A stretch of DNA of 64,000 bases from assembly GCF_001368815.1 (NCBI RefSeq), contig NZ_CTEI01000001.1, positions 992,001-1,056,000 of the forward strand, given 5' to 3'. This stretch comes from Paraliobacillus sp. PM-2. GTDB taxonomy: Bacteria; Bacillota; Bacilli; Bacillales; Amphibacillaceae. The position numbers and the translations under genes are program-made. The notes under the pieces are model-generated. The model searched no databases, had not been told where the DNA came from, and saw only the letters and a list, made by a program, of their open reading frames with translations. Shown piece after piece: positions 27,026 through 36,422 of the stretch (the stretch's first letter is position 1; the number at the start of each line of letters is the position of its first letter).

Positions 27026-28777
27026 TTACTTTTCAGGTATAACGAAGGTAAAAGTTGTTCCTTCTCCTTGTTTACTTTGAACAGAAATAGATCCATCATG
27101 TGCTTCCACAATATTTTTAGCAATCGATAATCCAAGACCTGTCCCTTTACGTTTTTCTGTTTTCATTCTTGATTTATCAGCTTTATAAAAACGCTCAAAA
27201 ACAAAAGGAAGATCTTCTTCTGAAATACCAGAACCAGTATCTATTACAGAAAAACGCACTTTCTCCTTTTCCTTTTCAACTAGCAGCTTCACATTTCCCT
27301 TTAGTTGTGTATGACGAATTGCGTTATCAATTAAATTCGTCAATACTTGCTCGAGTCGATCTTGATCAATATAAATCATTTGTAAACCTGTTCTTAATTC
27401 CAACTCTAATTGTATGTCCTGATCATTAGCAGGTCCTTGGAATTTTCGTATGATTCGATCAACAAAAGCCTTTAATTCTACTTGTTCTTTATTAAGTTGT
27501 ACATGTCCTGCCTTAATACGTGCTAAATCAAGCAACTCATTTACTAAACGGCCCATACGTAATGATTCATCTCGAATAATAGAAGCTAATTCATTCTTCT
27601 CTTCGATGGTGGCGGCAATATTATCCACGATTGCCTCGCTATATCCTTGCATCATTGAAATAGGTGTACGTAATTCATGAGATACATTAGCTATAAACTC
27701 TTCTCTTAGCTGATCCATTTTACGCTCATCTGTCATATCACGTATAACAGCAACAACCCCACGCACTTTTGTTTCATCATATAAAGGAGTCATTACCATC
27801 ACCCAATTTCGTCCTTGAACCGTTACTTCTTGCATTTGTTCGGTTTCTAAATGAATAACATTTTTTAACATATATAGTATGTCATCAGGTAAAAAGTCTT
27901 CTGAATCTACATCTGATTCATAACGCCAATCATTTAAAAATTTCTGAGCAGGTGGGTTTGAAAGGATTATCTCAGCTTCCCTATTGAATGTCATGACACC
28001 ATCAGCCATGGATCGTAATATACTATATAATTGTTCTTTTTCTTGACTGAGTGCGTCGATATGATAACTTAATTGACGTCCCATACGATTAAATGCCATG
28101 GCAAGCTCACCAATTTCATCATGGGTTAAGATTGGTACTCTTGTCTTAAATTCTCCTTTAGCTAATTCTAACGCGCCTTCTCTCATTTTAATTAATGGCT
28201 CAGTGATACGTGAAGATAAAAAGAAAGCAAATATGGTCATTAATATAATTGCAATTCCCGCTGCTAATAAAATAATATTACTCGTTTGTTTCGTTGTTTT
28301 AGCTACTACTTCAGAAGACTGATAAGCAAATACTGAAAACTCACCATTATTTACACTAGTTCCAACCATTAACACTTGGACATTAGGTTGAAGTGTTACT
28401 TGTCCACCTACATCTTCTTCATTTGTTAACACCGAATGAAACGAATCATTTCCAGTAATCCATTCTAAAGTTATCATTGGTAAATTTTCATCAACGCTTG
28501 TAGAGGACCAACTTGTTCCATCATCAAAAATAATTGTAATTCGACTACTGTCATCTTTCACTGTCTCAACGATTTGGTCAGTATCTAATTGTTGTTGATT
28601 AATTTCGAGTAATTCAGCTATTTTCGTTGCTTGATTAAGTAGACGATTTTCTGCTTGCTTTAAATGATAACCATCAAAAAATTCTAGTAATAAAAAACTA
28701 ATAATAGCTAAAACAACGAAAATAACAATTAAAAAAGTAAACCATAATTTAACGACAACACCACGCCAAAACATCAT
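27026..28777 (-). CDS. resE: Sensor histidine kinase ResE
   Basis: ResE is the kinase of the aerobic/anaerobic respiration two-component system. The 583 aa protein has TM1 near residues 10-32, an extracytoplasmic sensor region near residues 33-165, TM2 near residues 168-190, HAMP near residues 190-245, a PAS domain near residues 250-350, the phospho-acceptor segment NVSHELRTPISMMQGYSEA near residue 369, and a C-terminal ATPase with N box (LIDNAIRH) and GTGLGLSI. It overlaps resD by 4 bases. Confidence 0.94.
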   Translation of the reverse strand: MMFWRGVVVKLWFTFLIVIFVVLAIISFLLLEFFDGYHLKQAENRLLNQATKIAELLEINQQQLDTDQIVETVKDDSSRITIIFDDGTSWSSTSVDENLPMITLEWITGNDSFHSVLTNEEDVGGQVTLQPNVQVLMVGTSVNNGEFSVFAYQSSEVVAKTTKQTSNIILLAAGIAIILMTIFAFFLSSRITEPLIKMREGALELAKGEFKTRVPILTHDEIGELAMAFNRMGRQLSYHIDALSQEKEQLYSILRSMADGVMTFNREAEIILSNPPAQKFLNDWRYESDVDSEDFLPDDILYMLKNVIHLETEQMQEVTVQGRNWVMVMTPLYDETKVRGVVAVIRDMTDERKMDQLREEFIANVSHELRTPISMMQGYSEAIVDNIAATIEEKNELASIIRDESLRMGRLVNELLDLARIKAGHVQLNKEQVELKAFVDRIIRKFQGPANDQDIQLELELRTGLQMIYIDQDRLEQVLTNLIDNAIRHTQLKGNVKLLVEKEKEKVRFSVIDTGSGISEEDLPFVFERFYKADKSRMKTEKRKGTGLGLSIAKNIVEAHDGSISVQSKQGEGTTFTFVIPEK

Positions 28778-29490
28778 TCATCTGTCACTTCAAACTTATA
28801 ACCTACACCCCAAACAGTAACAATCATTTTGCCGGCGCCTTCTGATACTTTATTTAACTTTTCACGTAGTCGCTTAACATGTGTATCTACCGTTCGTAAA
28901 TCACCAAAAAACTCATATTGCCAAACTTCTTTTAATAATTGCTCTCGATCAAATACTTTATCTGGAGCACTTGCTAAAAAATGCAGTAATTCATATTCTT
29001 TAGGTGTTAAGCTAACCTCTTCGCCATCTGCTAGTACTCGATGGGCATCATTATCAATTTCAATATGTTCAAACTCTAATACATCTTTTGTTGTACTGTT
29101 TACAGCTGGTAACGATGTAGCAGTAGATCTACGTAATAATGCCTTTACTCTTAGTACTACTTCTCGGGGACTAAATGGCTTTACAATATAATCATCTGTA
29201 CCTACCTCAAACCCTTCCACACGATTAGATTCTTCTCCTTTAGCTGTAAGCATTATGATTGGTGTTACTTTTTTCGTTCGAATCGTTTTACAAACTTCGA
29301 TACCATCCATCTCTGGTAACATCAAATCCAAAAGAATCAAAGAATAATTATTTTCCATTGCTAGCTCTAAGCCGCTTTCACCATCACCAGCTTCATCAAT
29401 TTCATAACCTTCTCGTTCAAGATACATTTTTAGTAATCTTCGAATCCGTTCTTCATCCTCGATGACAAGAATTTTGTTTAATTCATCCAT
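28774..29490 (-). CDS. resD: Response regulator ResD
   Basis: ResD is the OmpR-family regulator partnered with ResE, controlling respiration and fermentation genes. The 238 aa protein has a receiver domain near residues 7-120 with LVIEDEERIRRL, phospho-acceptor LLDLMLPEMDG and the K of YIVKPFSP. The winged-helix output domain lies near residues 137-235 (SLTPKEYELLHFLA and RTVDTHVKRLREKL). resABC, which precede it in B. subtilis, are missing. Confidence 0.95.
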   Translation of the reverse strand: MDELNKILVIEDEERIRRLLKMYLEREGYEIDEAGDGESGLELAMENNYSLILLDLMLPEMDGIEVCKTIRTKKVTPIIMLTAKGEESNRVEGFEVGTDDYIVKPFSPREVVLRVKALLRRSTATSLPAVNSTTKDVLEFEHIEIDNDAHRVLADGEEVSLTPKEYELLHFLASAPDKVFDREQLLKEVWQYEFFGDLRTVDTHVKRLREKLNKVSEGAGKMIVTVWGVGYKFEVTDE

Positions 29491-29733
29491 CCCAATAACC
29501 CCTTCCTAGCTAACCCCTTTATATGTTTGTTTATCTATTTTTATTCCCACAAAACAAATGATTGATTAATATCATTGCAAGAGTGGGTCATTTTGTAATT
29601 TATTTTATAAGAGGGAGTATTTAAAAATCTGGCTCACAGCAAGCGATTCCAACATGTGTCAAATTTCGACAAACGCACATTGCTTTTCCTTCAAAAAAGT
29701 CAGACCTTCTACACTTATCTTAACTCCAATCAC

Positions 29734-30471
29734 TTATTTAGTTTTTAATGCTTCATGTCTAAGTTGCTTTATTTCATGAGGAGTTAATTCACGAAAATCA
29801 CCTGGTTGTAAACCATGAAGAGTCAAAAAGCTGTATCGTTCTCGTTTTAACTTCATTACTGGATGATCAATTTTTTCAAACATTCTTCTAACTTGACGAT
29901 TCTTTCCTTGATGCAGTGTTAATTCAATGATAGCCGTGTTTTTGGTTCTATCTGTAGAGAGTATTTTAATCTGTACAGCTTTTAATTTTTCTCCATCTGC
30001 TTGTACACCTTTTTTTAACTGTTTTAGCGCATCATTTGTTGGTATTCCTTTAACTTTTGCAATATACACCTTATCTATTTCATGACTAGGGTGCATCAAA
30101 AGCTGAGCGAATTCTCCATCATTGGTGAGTAAGATAATACCAGAAGTATCATAATCCAGTCGACCAATTGGATAAACTCGCTGATCAATATCTGGTAAAT
30201 AATCTAATACAACCTTACGTCCCTTTTCATCTTTCACACTTGAAATGACTCCTCTAGGTTTGTAGAGCATATAGTATACAGGCTCTTCTTTTTCTAATGG
30301 AATATTATTCACTTCAATTTTATCATCTGGTAACACCTTAGTGCCTAGTTGATTAACAACTTTTCCATTTACTTTTACCTTACCTTCTTCAATTAATTTT
30401 TCTGCTTTTCTTCTGGAAGTTACACCACTTTGTGCAATTACCTTTTGCAAACGTTCTTGATTATTTGTCAT
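29734..30471 (-). CDS. rluB: 23S rRNA pseudouridine synthase RluB
   Basis: RluB modifies uridine in helix 89 of 23S rRNA. The roughly 245 aa protein has an N-terminal S4 domain near residues 3-60 (RLQKVIAQSGVTSRRKAEKL) and a catalytic domain with YPIGRLDYDTSGIILLTNDG near residues 97-116, where the aspartate is catalytic, and QGKNRQVRRMF near residues 182-192. I chose the ATG at 30471, behind GTGGTGAT; 20 additional upstream codons are open. Confidence 0.94.
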   Translation of the reverse strand: MTNNQERLQKVIAQSGVTSRRKAEKLIEEGKVKVNGKVVNQLGTKVLPDDKIEVNNIPLEKEEPVYYMLYKPRGVISSVKDEKGRKVVLDYLPDIDQRVYPIGRLDYDTSGIILLTNDGEFAQLLMHPSHEIDKVYIAKVKGIPTNDALKQLKKGVQADGEKLKAVQIKILSTDRTKNTAIIELTLHQGKNRQVRRMFEKIDHPVMKLKRERYSFLTLHGLQPGDFRELTPHEIKQLRHEALKTK

Positions 30472-30537
30472 TATATCACCACTGTACCCTTCTATAGTCA
30501 CATATACATTTTGCCAGAAACTTTTATACAAAACAAT

Positions 30538-30561
30538 AGCGTTAACACATACGTTAACGCT
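30538..30561 (-). terminator. Terminator downstream of spmAB
   Basis: A 9-bp stem AGCGTTAAC / GTTAACGCT with a 6-base loop lies immediately after the spmB stop, followed by ATTGTTTTG on the minus strand. Confidence 0.7.
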
Positions 30562-31095
30562 TCAATTCGAAAATACCATTGAAACAATGATAATCGATGT
30601 TATTATACCAACAAAATCTGCTATAAGTCCAACTTTTAATGCATCTCCCATTTTCTTAATTCCTACAGCACCAAAATAAACCGTAATAATGTAAAAAGTT
30701 GTATCCGTACTTCCTTGCATAGTAGAAGCTAATCTTCCAATAAAGGAATCTGGGCCATACACTTTAATTAAATCGGCAGTGATTGCCAAAGCTGCAGTTC
30801 CCGAAAGTGGTCTAGTAAATGATAAAGGAACAATTTCACTAGGAATACCGATAAGTCTAAGTATCGGCTGAAATCCATCTATTAACGCATCCATTGCACC
30901 AGAGCTACGGAAAATTGTAATAGAAACGATCATTCCTAATAAATAAGGTAATAGCGATACTGCCATTGATATGCCTTCTTTTCCACCCTCAACAAACAAT
31001 TCATAACTTGGGAGCTTTTTCACCACTGCAGTTAGTAGAATTGACATAACAATAATAGGTATAATCCATACACTTATTGTTGAAATCAAACTCAT
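30562..31095 (-). CDS. spmB: Spore maturation protein B
   Basis: SpmB acts with SpmA in spore core dehydration. The 177 aa polytopic protein belongs to the nucleoside-recognition (Gate) domain family, with MAVSLLPYLLGMIVSITIFR and TRPLSGTAALAITADL as conserved segments. It overlaps spmA by 4 bases. The dacB-spmA-spmB order is as in B. subtilis. Confidence 0.93.
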   Translation of the reverse strand: MSLISTISVWIIPIIVMSILLTAVVKKLPSYELFVEGGKEGISMAVSLLPYLLGMIVSITIFRSSGAMDALIDGFQPILRLIGIPSEIVPLSFTRPLSGTAALAITADLIKVYGPDSFIGRLASTMQGSTDTTFYIITVYFGAVGIKKMGDALKVGLIADFVGIITSIIIVSMVFSN

Positions 31096-31682
31096 TTCTT
31101 TTTATTCCGCTCCCTTCTTAAATGAAACATGCGATCCACGAATATAGCGAATATCGTGGTTATAAATGTTGCAATAATCGTTGTCCCCACGATTTCAGTT
31201 GGAGCAGCTGAATCATATTGAATTCTGATAGCTATAATGGTAGTCGGAATAAGTGTCAAACTTGATGTATTAATTACTAAAAAGGTAATCATTGACCGAC
31301 TTGCATGATTAGAGTTTGAGATTTTTTTCATTTCTTCCATTGCTTTTATCCCCATTGGTGTAGCGGCATTCCCCAAACCAAAAAGATTAGCAATAAAATT
31401 GGATAAGATATAGCCCATCGCAGGATGGTCTTTTGGAATTTCAGGAAACAACCTTGTAATGAAAGGTTTAAATAATGTTGCTAACATAGATAAGATGCCA
31501 GCTTTTTCAGCTATTCGCATTAAGCCAAGCCAAAAAATTAAAACACTAACTAAACCTATAACTAAGGTTACTGCTTCTTGTGCACTTGAAAATAATGCTT
31601 GATTAACTTCTTCCATTGTCCCATTAAACATAGCATAAATAATTCCAATGATAGCTAACCCTGCCCAGATATAATTAACCAT
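31092..31682 (-). CDS. spmA: Spore maturation protein A
   Basis: The roughly 196 aa polytopic protein has the Gate-family segment FWLGLMRIAEKAGILSMLA and NFIANLFGLGNAATPMGIKA. The ATG at 31682 follows AGGTGTG and overlaps the dacB stop region; a GTG four codons upstream is also open. It is cotranscribed with dacB and spmB. Confidence 0.92.
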   Translation of the reverse strand: MVNYIWAGLAIIGIIYAMFNGTMEEVNQALFSSAQEAVTLVIGLVSVLIFWLGLMRIAEKAGILSMLATLFKPFITRLFPEIPKDHPAMGYILSNFIANLFGLGNAATPMGIKAMEEMKKISNSNHASRSMITFLVINTSSLTLIPTTIIAIRIQYDSAAPTEIVGTTIIATFITTIFAIFVDRMFHLRRERNKKK

Positions 31683-31683
31683 T

Positions 31684-32568
31684 TTAAAACACACCTATTA
31701 AATGTTTAAAAGTTGTTACCACTTGGTTCCATAAGGTATTCGTTTCACTAGATTCATTCGGTGACGGATAGAATGACGTCTCTGTGTATTGATCAAATGC
31801 CCAATCATATAGTCGAATATGATCTTGCCAATCATCAGGATCTTGTAAGGTTACTGCTATCAACGTCACATCATTCTTTTCTGCTATCGAAATTAGCGTT
31901 CTACCTGCCGCTTTTGTATAACCGGTCTTCCCACCAATTGCATATGGATAATAATGGGTCAATAACTTATTTTTATTTCCCCATGCATACGTACGTTGTT
32001 CTGATCGGTAAGATTTAGCACCAGTTACAAGGGAAAATGTATCATTGTTCATTGCATACTTAGTTAAAAGTGCCATATCATATGCCGTAGAATAATGGGT
32101 GTCTGAATCAAGCCCATGTGGATTTTCAAAATGTGTCTTCTCCATACCTAACCATTTTGCTTTTTCATTCATTAAATAGGCAAATCCACCTATACTTCCC
32201 CCCACATATTCTGCAATCGCTGTAGCAGCGTCATTACCAGATCGTAACATCAATCCATACACTAAATCTTCTAATGATATCTTTTCTCCTTTTTCGAGAT
32301 AAATAGAAGATCCTTCTGTATTGACAGCTTCTTGACTTACTGTAACGATCTGATCCATTTTGCCAGATTCAATAGCAATAATTGCTGTCATCATTTTTGT
32401 AATACTGGCTATAAGATGCTTATCATGTGCCGCTTTTTCATATAATACTTCTCCATTCTCTTGGTTTATTAATATAGCATTTCTGGCCGAAATATCTGGT
32501 TTAGCATACGAAGAAGTTGGTAATAAAAAAATTAAAACTGTAACAAAGACACATACAACTCTACGCAA
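31684..32568 (-). CDS. dacB: Sporulation D-alanyl-D-alanine carboxypeptidase DacB (PBP5*), short form
   Basis: DacB trims cortex peptidoglycan crosslinks in the forespore. With the TTG start at 32568 (behind GAGGGTG) the product is 294 aa with a signal peptide at residues 1-23. The penicillin-binding motifs are present: ASITKM (SxxK), SGN in [10 protein letters not shown], and GGKTGYTK. The family's roughly 90-residue C-terminal beta-domain and amphipathic anchor are missing; B. subtilis DacB is 382 aa. The open frame runs 117 codons upstream without homology or ribosome-binding site. A sigma-E-like promoter lies upstream. Confidence 0.9.
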   Translation of the reverse strand: MRRVVCVFVTVLIFLLPTSSYAKPDISARNAILINQENGEVLYEKAAHDKHLIASITKMMTAIIAIESGKMDQIVTVSQEAVNTEGSSIYLEKGEKISLEDLVYGLMLRSGNDAATAIAEYVGGSIGGFAYLMNEKAKWLGMEKTHFENPHGLDSDTHYSTAYDMALLTKYAMNNDTFSLVTGAKSYRSEQRTYAWGNKNKLLTHYYPYAIGGKTGYTKAAGRTLISIAEKNDVTLIAVTLQDPDDWQDHIRLYDWAFDQYTETSFYPSPNESSETNTLWNQVVTTFKHLIGVF

Positions 32569-32903
32569 TATTCTTTCACCCTCTCCACACCTTTCTATAA
32601 CAGTATATGCAAAAAGGACAAGCGTATGATAAGGCACAGTAATACATTTCGTATTAATTAAGTTGCCATAGATTGCTTGTCCTAGCACCTCAAAACTTGA
32701 CATAACGATCAGCTCGTCCCTCCGATACACCAGAAAAATGGAATATAGTCCGATCTCATGATAATTAGCGCCAACAAAAATTTTTGCCCCAAAAACGCGT
32801 AGTACGTTTCCAGAGCAAAGGGCTAAAATGTTACTTATGTGAAGTATTTTAAACATAGCTTTTAATTGTACATACAGTAGTTTAATTCCGTGACATATTA
32901 TTA
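32569..32903 (-). other. Intergenic region between sodF and dacB
   Basis: This 335-base stretch holds the dacB sigma-E-like promoter near its end. The rest stays open in the dacB frame for 117 codons but has no recognisable domain. I see no terminator or RNA motif in it. Confidence 0.5.
32602..32629 (-). promoter_or_regulatory. Candidate sigma-E promoter of dacB
   Basis: TCATACG and CATATACT are separated by 13 bases on the minus strand, 33 bases upstream of the TTG start. dacB is sigma-E-dependent in B. subtilis. Confidence 0.45.
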
Positions 32904-33761
32904 TTAGAATGGTTCCCATTTAACTTTATTACCCTGCATATAGCGCTTATTGACATTATCCCAATCAACAACATTCCACCAAGCTTCAATATACTCTTTG
33001 CGAACATTTTTGTATTGTAGATAATATGCGTGCTCCCAAAGATCTAAAGCTAACAAAGGAATCGTATCAGCCAATGCAAAGTGCTGATGCTTCTCCAATA
33101 TATGAATGACTAATCTTCTGGCACGAGGGCTCCATGCTAGGATTGCCCAACCACTTCCTTCTACAGCATTGGCTGCATCTGTAAACCTCTTTTTAAATTC
33201 TTTGAATGAACCGAAGTCTTTATTTATCTGTTGCAGTAAGGCTTGATTTTGTTTTGGTGTTCCACCGCCATAAGGAGACATGCTAAACCAAAAAATAGTA
33301 TGCAAATAATGTCCTGATCCATGAAATGCTTGTTCTCTTAACCAATGCTTTTGTTCAACTGAATGATTATTCTCTTTATATAAGGCTAGTTCTGCACGAT
33401 TAAGACCATCAACATATGATTGATGATGTTTTTGGTGATGCAATTTCATAATTTCTTCGGCGATGTATGGTTCTAAAGCATTATATGCATAAGGAAGTTT
33501 TGGTAGTTTATGCTTTCCGATAGGTACTGTCTGCTCGTTCATTCTTTGCATCCATTTATCATAATACAATTCTGCTTCTTTCTTTATTTGTAATAAGTCG
33601 TTATCAGACAACGATTCATGTAACAAGGCTTCGTTAATTGAGCTTTTCCAACGATTCCAATCTTCTATAACTATATTTTCATTACGCGCAAGTAATAAAT
33701 CCTCCACCTTTTCTGTCCATGTAATTAATTTTTTTAGATAATCTTTTTTCTGATCTTGCAT
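32904..33761 (-). CDS. sodF: Superoxide dismutase family protein with N-terminal extension (SodF type)
   Basis: The 285 aa protein has an 80-residue charged helical extension followed by a Fe/Mn SOD domain. Metal-ligand motifs are visible: H109 in [17 protein letters not shown]150 in [10 protein letters not shown], and D241/H245 in [16 protein letters not shown]. The layout matches B. subtilis SodF (281 aa). Retention of all ligands is consistent with metal binding, but activity of this extended type is less certain than for SodA. Confidence 0.9.
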   Translation of the reverse strand: MQDQKKDYLKKLITWTEKVEDLLLARNENIVIEDWNRWKSSINEALLHESLSDNDLLQIKKEAELYYDKWMQRMNEQTVPIGKHKLPKLPYAYNALEPYIAEEIMKLHHQKHHQSYVDGLNRAELALYKENNHSVEQKHWLREQAFHGSGHYLHTIFWFSMSPYGGGTPKQNQALLQQINKDFGSFKEFKKRFTDAANAVEGSGWAILAWSPRARRLVIHILEKHQHFALADTIPLLALDLWEHAYYLQYKNVRKEYIEAWWNVVDWDNVNKRYMQGNKVKWEPF

Positions 33762-33795
33762 TTACAATCACCTCAAGTTAGCCTATTCAACAAAA

Positions 33796-33827
33796 AAAAG
33801 TTAGTGTCATGTTGACACTAACTTTTT
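33796..33827 (-). terminator. Terminator downstream of scpB
   Basis: A stem of about 15 bp, AAAAAGTTAGTGTCA / TGACACTAACTTTTT, with a 3-base loop lies between scpB and sodF and is flanked by A/T runs. Confidence 0.85.
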
Positions 33828-33846
33828 AGTAGCTAAACGATTCTTT

Positions 33847-34422
33847 TCACTCATTTTCAAATTTATTAAAAAATAAATCCGCTTCTTCAGATACATCTGT
33901 ATCCGTTATGTTTTCTGGAAGAGGTGGCAATTCTTCAATAGACCGTAGCCCGAAATAAGTTAAGAATTCAACAGAAGTTCCAAACATAATTGGCCTACCT
34001 ATGCCTTCCTTTCTTCCCACCTCTTCAATTAACGCCCTTGATAATAAAGTCTGTAGTGGTCGATCACTTTTTACTCCCCGAATGTCTTCAATTTCCGTTC
34101 TAGTTATCGGTTGATTATAAGCGATAATTGCGAGTGTTTCTAATGCAGCTTGAGATAATTTCGAAGCCTGAGGTGAATCCATTAATTTTTGAAAATAATG
34201 TGTATGCTCTGGTTTAGTCGCAAGATGATAAATTCCTTTTGCTTCGACCAACATAATACCTCTATCACCGTGTTCATAATCATACTTTAATTCATCAATG
34301 ACACAATGAACCGTTTCTTTGTCTAACTCTAAAACAGATTTTAATTGCCGTATACTCAATCCTTCGTCTCCTGCTGCAAATAGTAACCCCTCTACAATAG
34401 CTTTAAAATTGATATTGTTCAC
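33847..34422 (-). CDS. scpB: Segregation and condensation protein ScpB
   Basis: ScpB forms the condensin complex with Smc and ScpA. The roughly 191 aa protein has two winged-helix domains, with LETLAIIAYNQPITRTEIED near residues 91-110 and RPIMFGTSVEFLTYFGL near residue 145. The start is a GTG at 34422 behind GGGGGAG; an open extension of five codons contains that site. It follows scpA, as in most Bacillota. Confidence 0.95.
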   Translation of the reverse strand: MNNINFKAIVEGLLFAAGDEGLSIRQLKSVLELDKETVHCVIDELKYDYEHGDRGIMLVEAKGIYHLATKPEHTHYFQKLMDSPQASKLSQAALETLAIIAYNQPITRTEIEDIRGVKSDRPLQTLLSRALIEEVGRKEGIGRPIMFGTSVEFLTYFGLRSIEELPPLPENITDTDVSEEADLFFNKFENE

Positions 34423-34519
34423 AAATCGCTCCCCCAAGTCGTACTTTTATCTAGCATTTTTAAAAATTATATAAATATATTGATCTATAATGTAGGATAT
34501 CTATACCACTCTACTATTT

Positions 34520-35254
34520 TTATGTGGCTGGATAAATGGTAAGTGTTTCAAAATGATTTTCTTGTGTGCAAGAAATCTCCTTATTTTTCATTAATTCTAA
34601 AACAGCAACAAACGTAACAACAATATGCGCACGGGTTGGGTATGGAAATAATGTGTCAAATGTTACACCTTCTGTTTGATTTTGAATCTGCATTAAAATC
34701 TCTTCCATACGTTGCTTAATTGGTATCTCTGCTCGTTGAACAGTAGTCCTCATCGGACGATTCCACTGTTTTCGTGTGAATACCTTTTGCATAGCTGCAA
34801 GCATATCATAAATGGAAACCTCGCCATTATTCTTTATAGGTACCTGTTGTTCACTTTGAGAAAAAGGTTGCGGCGGTCGTGTATAGCTAAAACTAGCTTC
34901 TAATTCTTTCTCTTTAAACTGTGTCGCAGCTTCCTTATATTTTCGATACTCTATTAAACGCTGCATTAGCTCTTCACGAGGGTCTTCTTCATATGTATCC
35001 TCATCTTCATCAAGTCCTTGGTTCGGCAATAAAAAGGCACTTTTCATGGCGAGCAAGGTTGACGCCATCACTAGGTATTCACTAGCAATATTTAACTCTA
35101 ATTTCTGCATGGTATGAATGTAATGCATATATTGTTCAGTAATTTCAGAGACAGGAATATCGTAAATATCAATTTCATAGCGATTAATTAAATGCAACAA
35201 TAGGTCCAGCGGGCCCTCAAAAGCATTTAATTTTACCTGATACGTCTGGTGCAT
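34520..35254 (-). CDS. scpA: Segregation and condensation protein ScpA
   Basis: ScpA is the kleisin that bridges Smc heads. The 244 aa protein begins with the conserved FEGPLDLLLHLINRYEIDIY, followed by SEYLVMASTLLAMKSAFLLP. An acidic linker lies near residues 85-95 and a C-terminal winged-helix segment with VVTFVAVLELMKNKE near residue 220. It is upstream of scpB with a 97-base gap. Confidence 0.95.
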   Translation of the reverse strand: MHQTYQVKLNAFEGPLDLLLHLINRYEIDIYDIPVSEITEQYMHYIHTMQKLELNIASEYLVMASTLLAMKSAFLLPNQGLDEDEDTYEEDPREELMQRLIEYRKYKEAATQFKEKELEASFSYTRPPQPFSQSEQQVPIKNNGEVSIYDMLAAMQKVFTRKQWNRPMRTTVQRAEIPIKQRMEEILMQIQNQTEGVTFDTLFPYPTRAHIVVTFVAVLELMKNKEISCTQENHFETLTIYPAT

Positions 35255-35370
35255 GGCTTCCTTCTCCTTCTTTGGTTAATTATTTCTGTTCTTTCATTCT
35301 ACCATAATTATTATGTTAAATTTTAGTTGATTTTCAAACGTTATTGTCTAATATGAAGCATAACTAGACA

Positions 35371-35397
35371 AAAAAACCAACTCAATTAGAGCTGGTT
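35371..35397 (-). terminator. Terminator overlapping the ribT stop
   Basis: On the minus strand AACCAGCT / AGTTGGTT (one wobble) forms a hairpin spanning the ribT stop codon and is followed by TTTTTTTG. Confidence 0.65.
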
Positions 35398-35751
35398 ATG
35401 ATTATCCCTACATTTATCTAGAAAGTGGTTGGTTAAATCATTTGCACATATGAAATACTTCTCACTATATAGTTCTCTAATCTCTTGGACCATCTTTCGA
35501 CCTATACCTGAATTACGATGGGATGGGTTAACTGTAATATGTTGTATCATTAACTTCTTCTCTTGATCATCTACACGTACACCAATAGCACCTAAAATAT
35601 CTTCTTCTTTCCAAAGGTATAATAACCAATTTTCATTATCTTCATATTCCTTAATTGTTTGCTGAAGTTTTTTTACATCTTTCTCTTCAGGCATAAAAGA
35701 TAAAAGCCCCATGGCGATTTTTTCTAACGATTTTTTATATCGAATTAACAT
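35386..35751 (-). CDS. ribT: GNAT-family N-acetyltransferase RibT
   Basis: The 121 aa protein has a GNAT fold with the acetyl-CoA loop NPSHRNSGIGRKMVQEIREL near residues 75-94 and a C-terminal N-H-F-L-D-K-C-R segment typical of RibT. In B. subtilis ribT is the last gene of the riboflavin operon, upstream of scpA. Here the ribDEABH genes are absent and ribT stands alone. Its substrate is unknown. Confidence 0.85.
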   Translation of the reverse strand: MLIRYKKSLEKIAMGLLSFMPEEKDVKKLQQTIKEYEDNENWLLYLWKEEDILGAIGVRVDDQEKKLMIQHITVNPSHRNSGIGRKMVQEIRELYSEKYFICANDLTNHFLDKCRDNHNQL

Positions 35752-35944
35752 AATTACCCCTCATCATATAAATCTTTTATATAGTATAACGAAAATACAG
35801 GAGAAAACGTTCCATTACTAACTATTTTATTTATCATTTATTTATTACATCTAGAATCATACTACTTTTTTAGTTAATTGTCATGGTTTAAATATATGTC
35901 CATATGAAAAATTCAACAATTTTATGACATTGTCACATAACAAT

Positions 35945-35980
35945 AGAAAAAGTAAGCCTAGAACGACTTACTCTTTTTCC
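35945..35980 (-). terminator. Candidate terminator at the end of ppiB
   Basis: AGTAAG and CTTACT form a hairpin overlapping the ppiB stop, followed by TTTTTCTATTG on the minus strand. Confidence 0.55.
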
Positions 35981-36405
35981 GTTACTGTTACTTTTTCCAT
36001 ACGATCCCCTTGTTTAATTCTAAGAACTGTATCCATTCCCTCGATTACTTGTCCAAATACTGTATGAACGCCATCTAAATGTGGCTGAGACTCATGTACA
36101 AGGAAAAATTGACTTCCTCCGGTATCCTTTCCTGCGTGAGCCATTGATAGAGAACCAGCAACATGTTTGTGCGGATTTCCTTCTGTTTCACATTTAATTG
36201 TATAACCTGGGCCTCCAGTACCATTTCCAATAGGACAACCACCTTGTGCAACAAAACCAGGAATTACTCTATGGAACGTTAACCCATCATAAAAACCACT
36301 ATTTGAAAGTTTTTCGAAATTAGCCACTGTATTTGGAGCAGCTTCTTCATACATTTCAATTGTTATATTTTCACCATTCTCGAAAGCAATTGTTGCTATT
36401 TTCAT
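35968..36405 (-). CDS. ppiB: Cytoplasmic peptidyl-prolyl cis-trans isomerase (cyclophilin)
   Basis: The 145 aa cyclophilin contains the active-site segments [15 protein letters not shown] near residues 44-58, [20 protein letters not shown] near residues 83-102 and [16 protein letters not shown] near residues 109-124. No signal peptide is present, so it acts in the cytoplasm. It lies 17 bases downstream of lysA and is probably cotranscribed with it. Confidence 0.96.
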   Translation of the reverse strand: MKIATIAFENGENITIEMYEEAAPNTVANFEKLSNSGFYDGLTFHRVIPGFVAQGGCPIGNGTGGPGYTIKCETEGNPHKHVAGSLSMAHAGKDTGGSQFFLVHESQPHLDGVHTVFGQVIEGMDTVLRIKQGDRMEKVTVTEKE

Positions 36406-36422
36406 TTTTAAACATCCTCCTG

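Noticed and set aside
32569-32919. N-terminal extension of DacB by 117 codons
   Set aside because: It has no ribosome-binding site at its first ATG and no homology. A correctly spaced TTG with a signal peptide lies downstream behind GAGGGTG.
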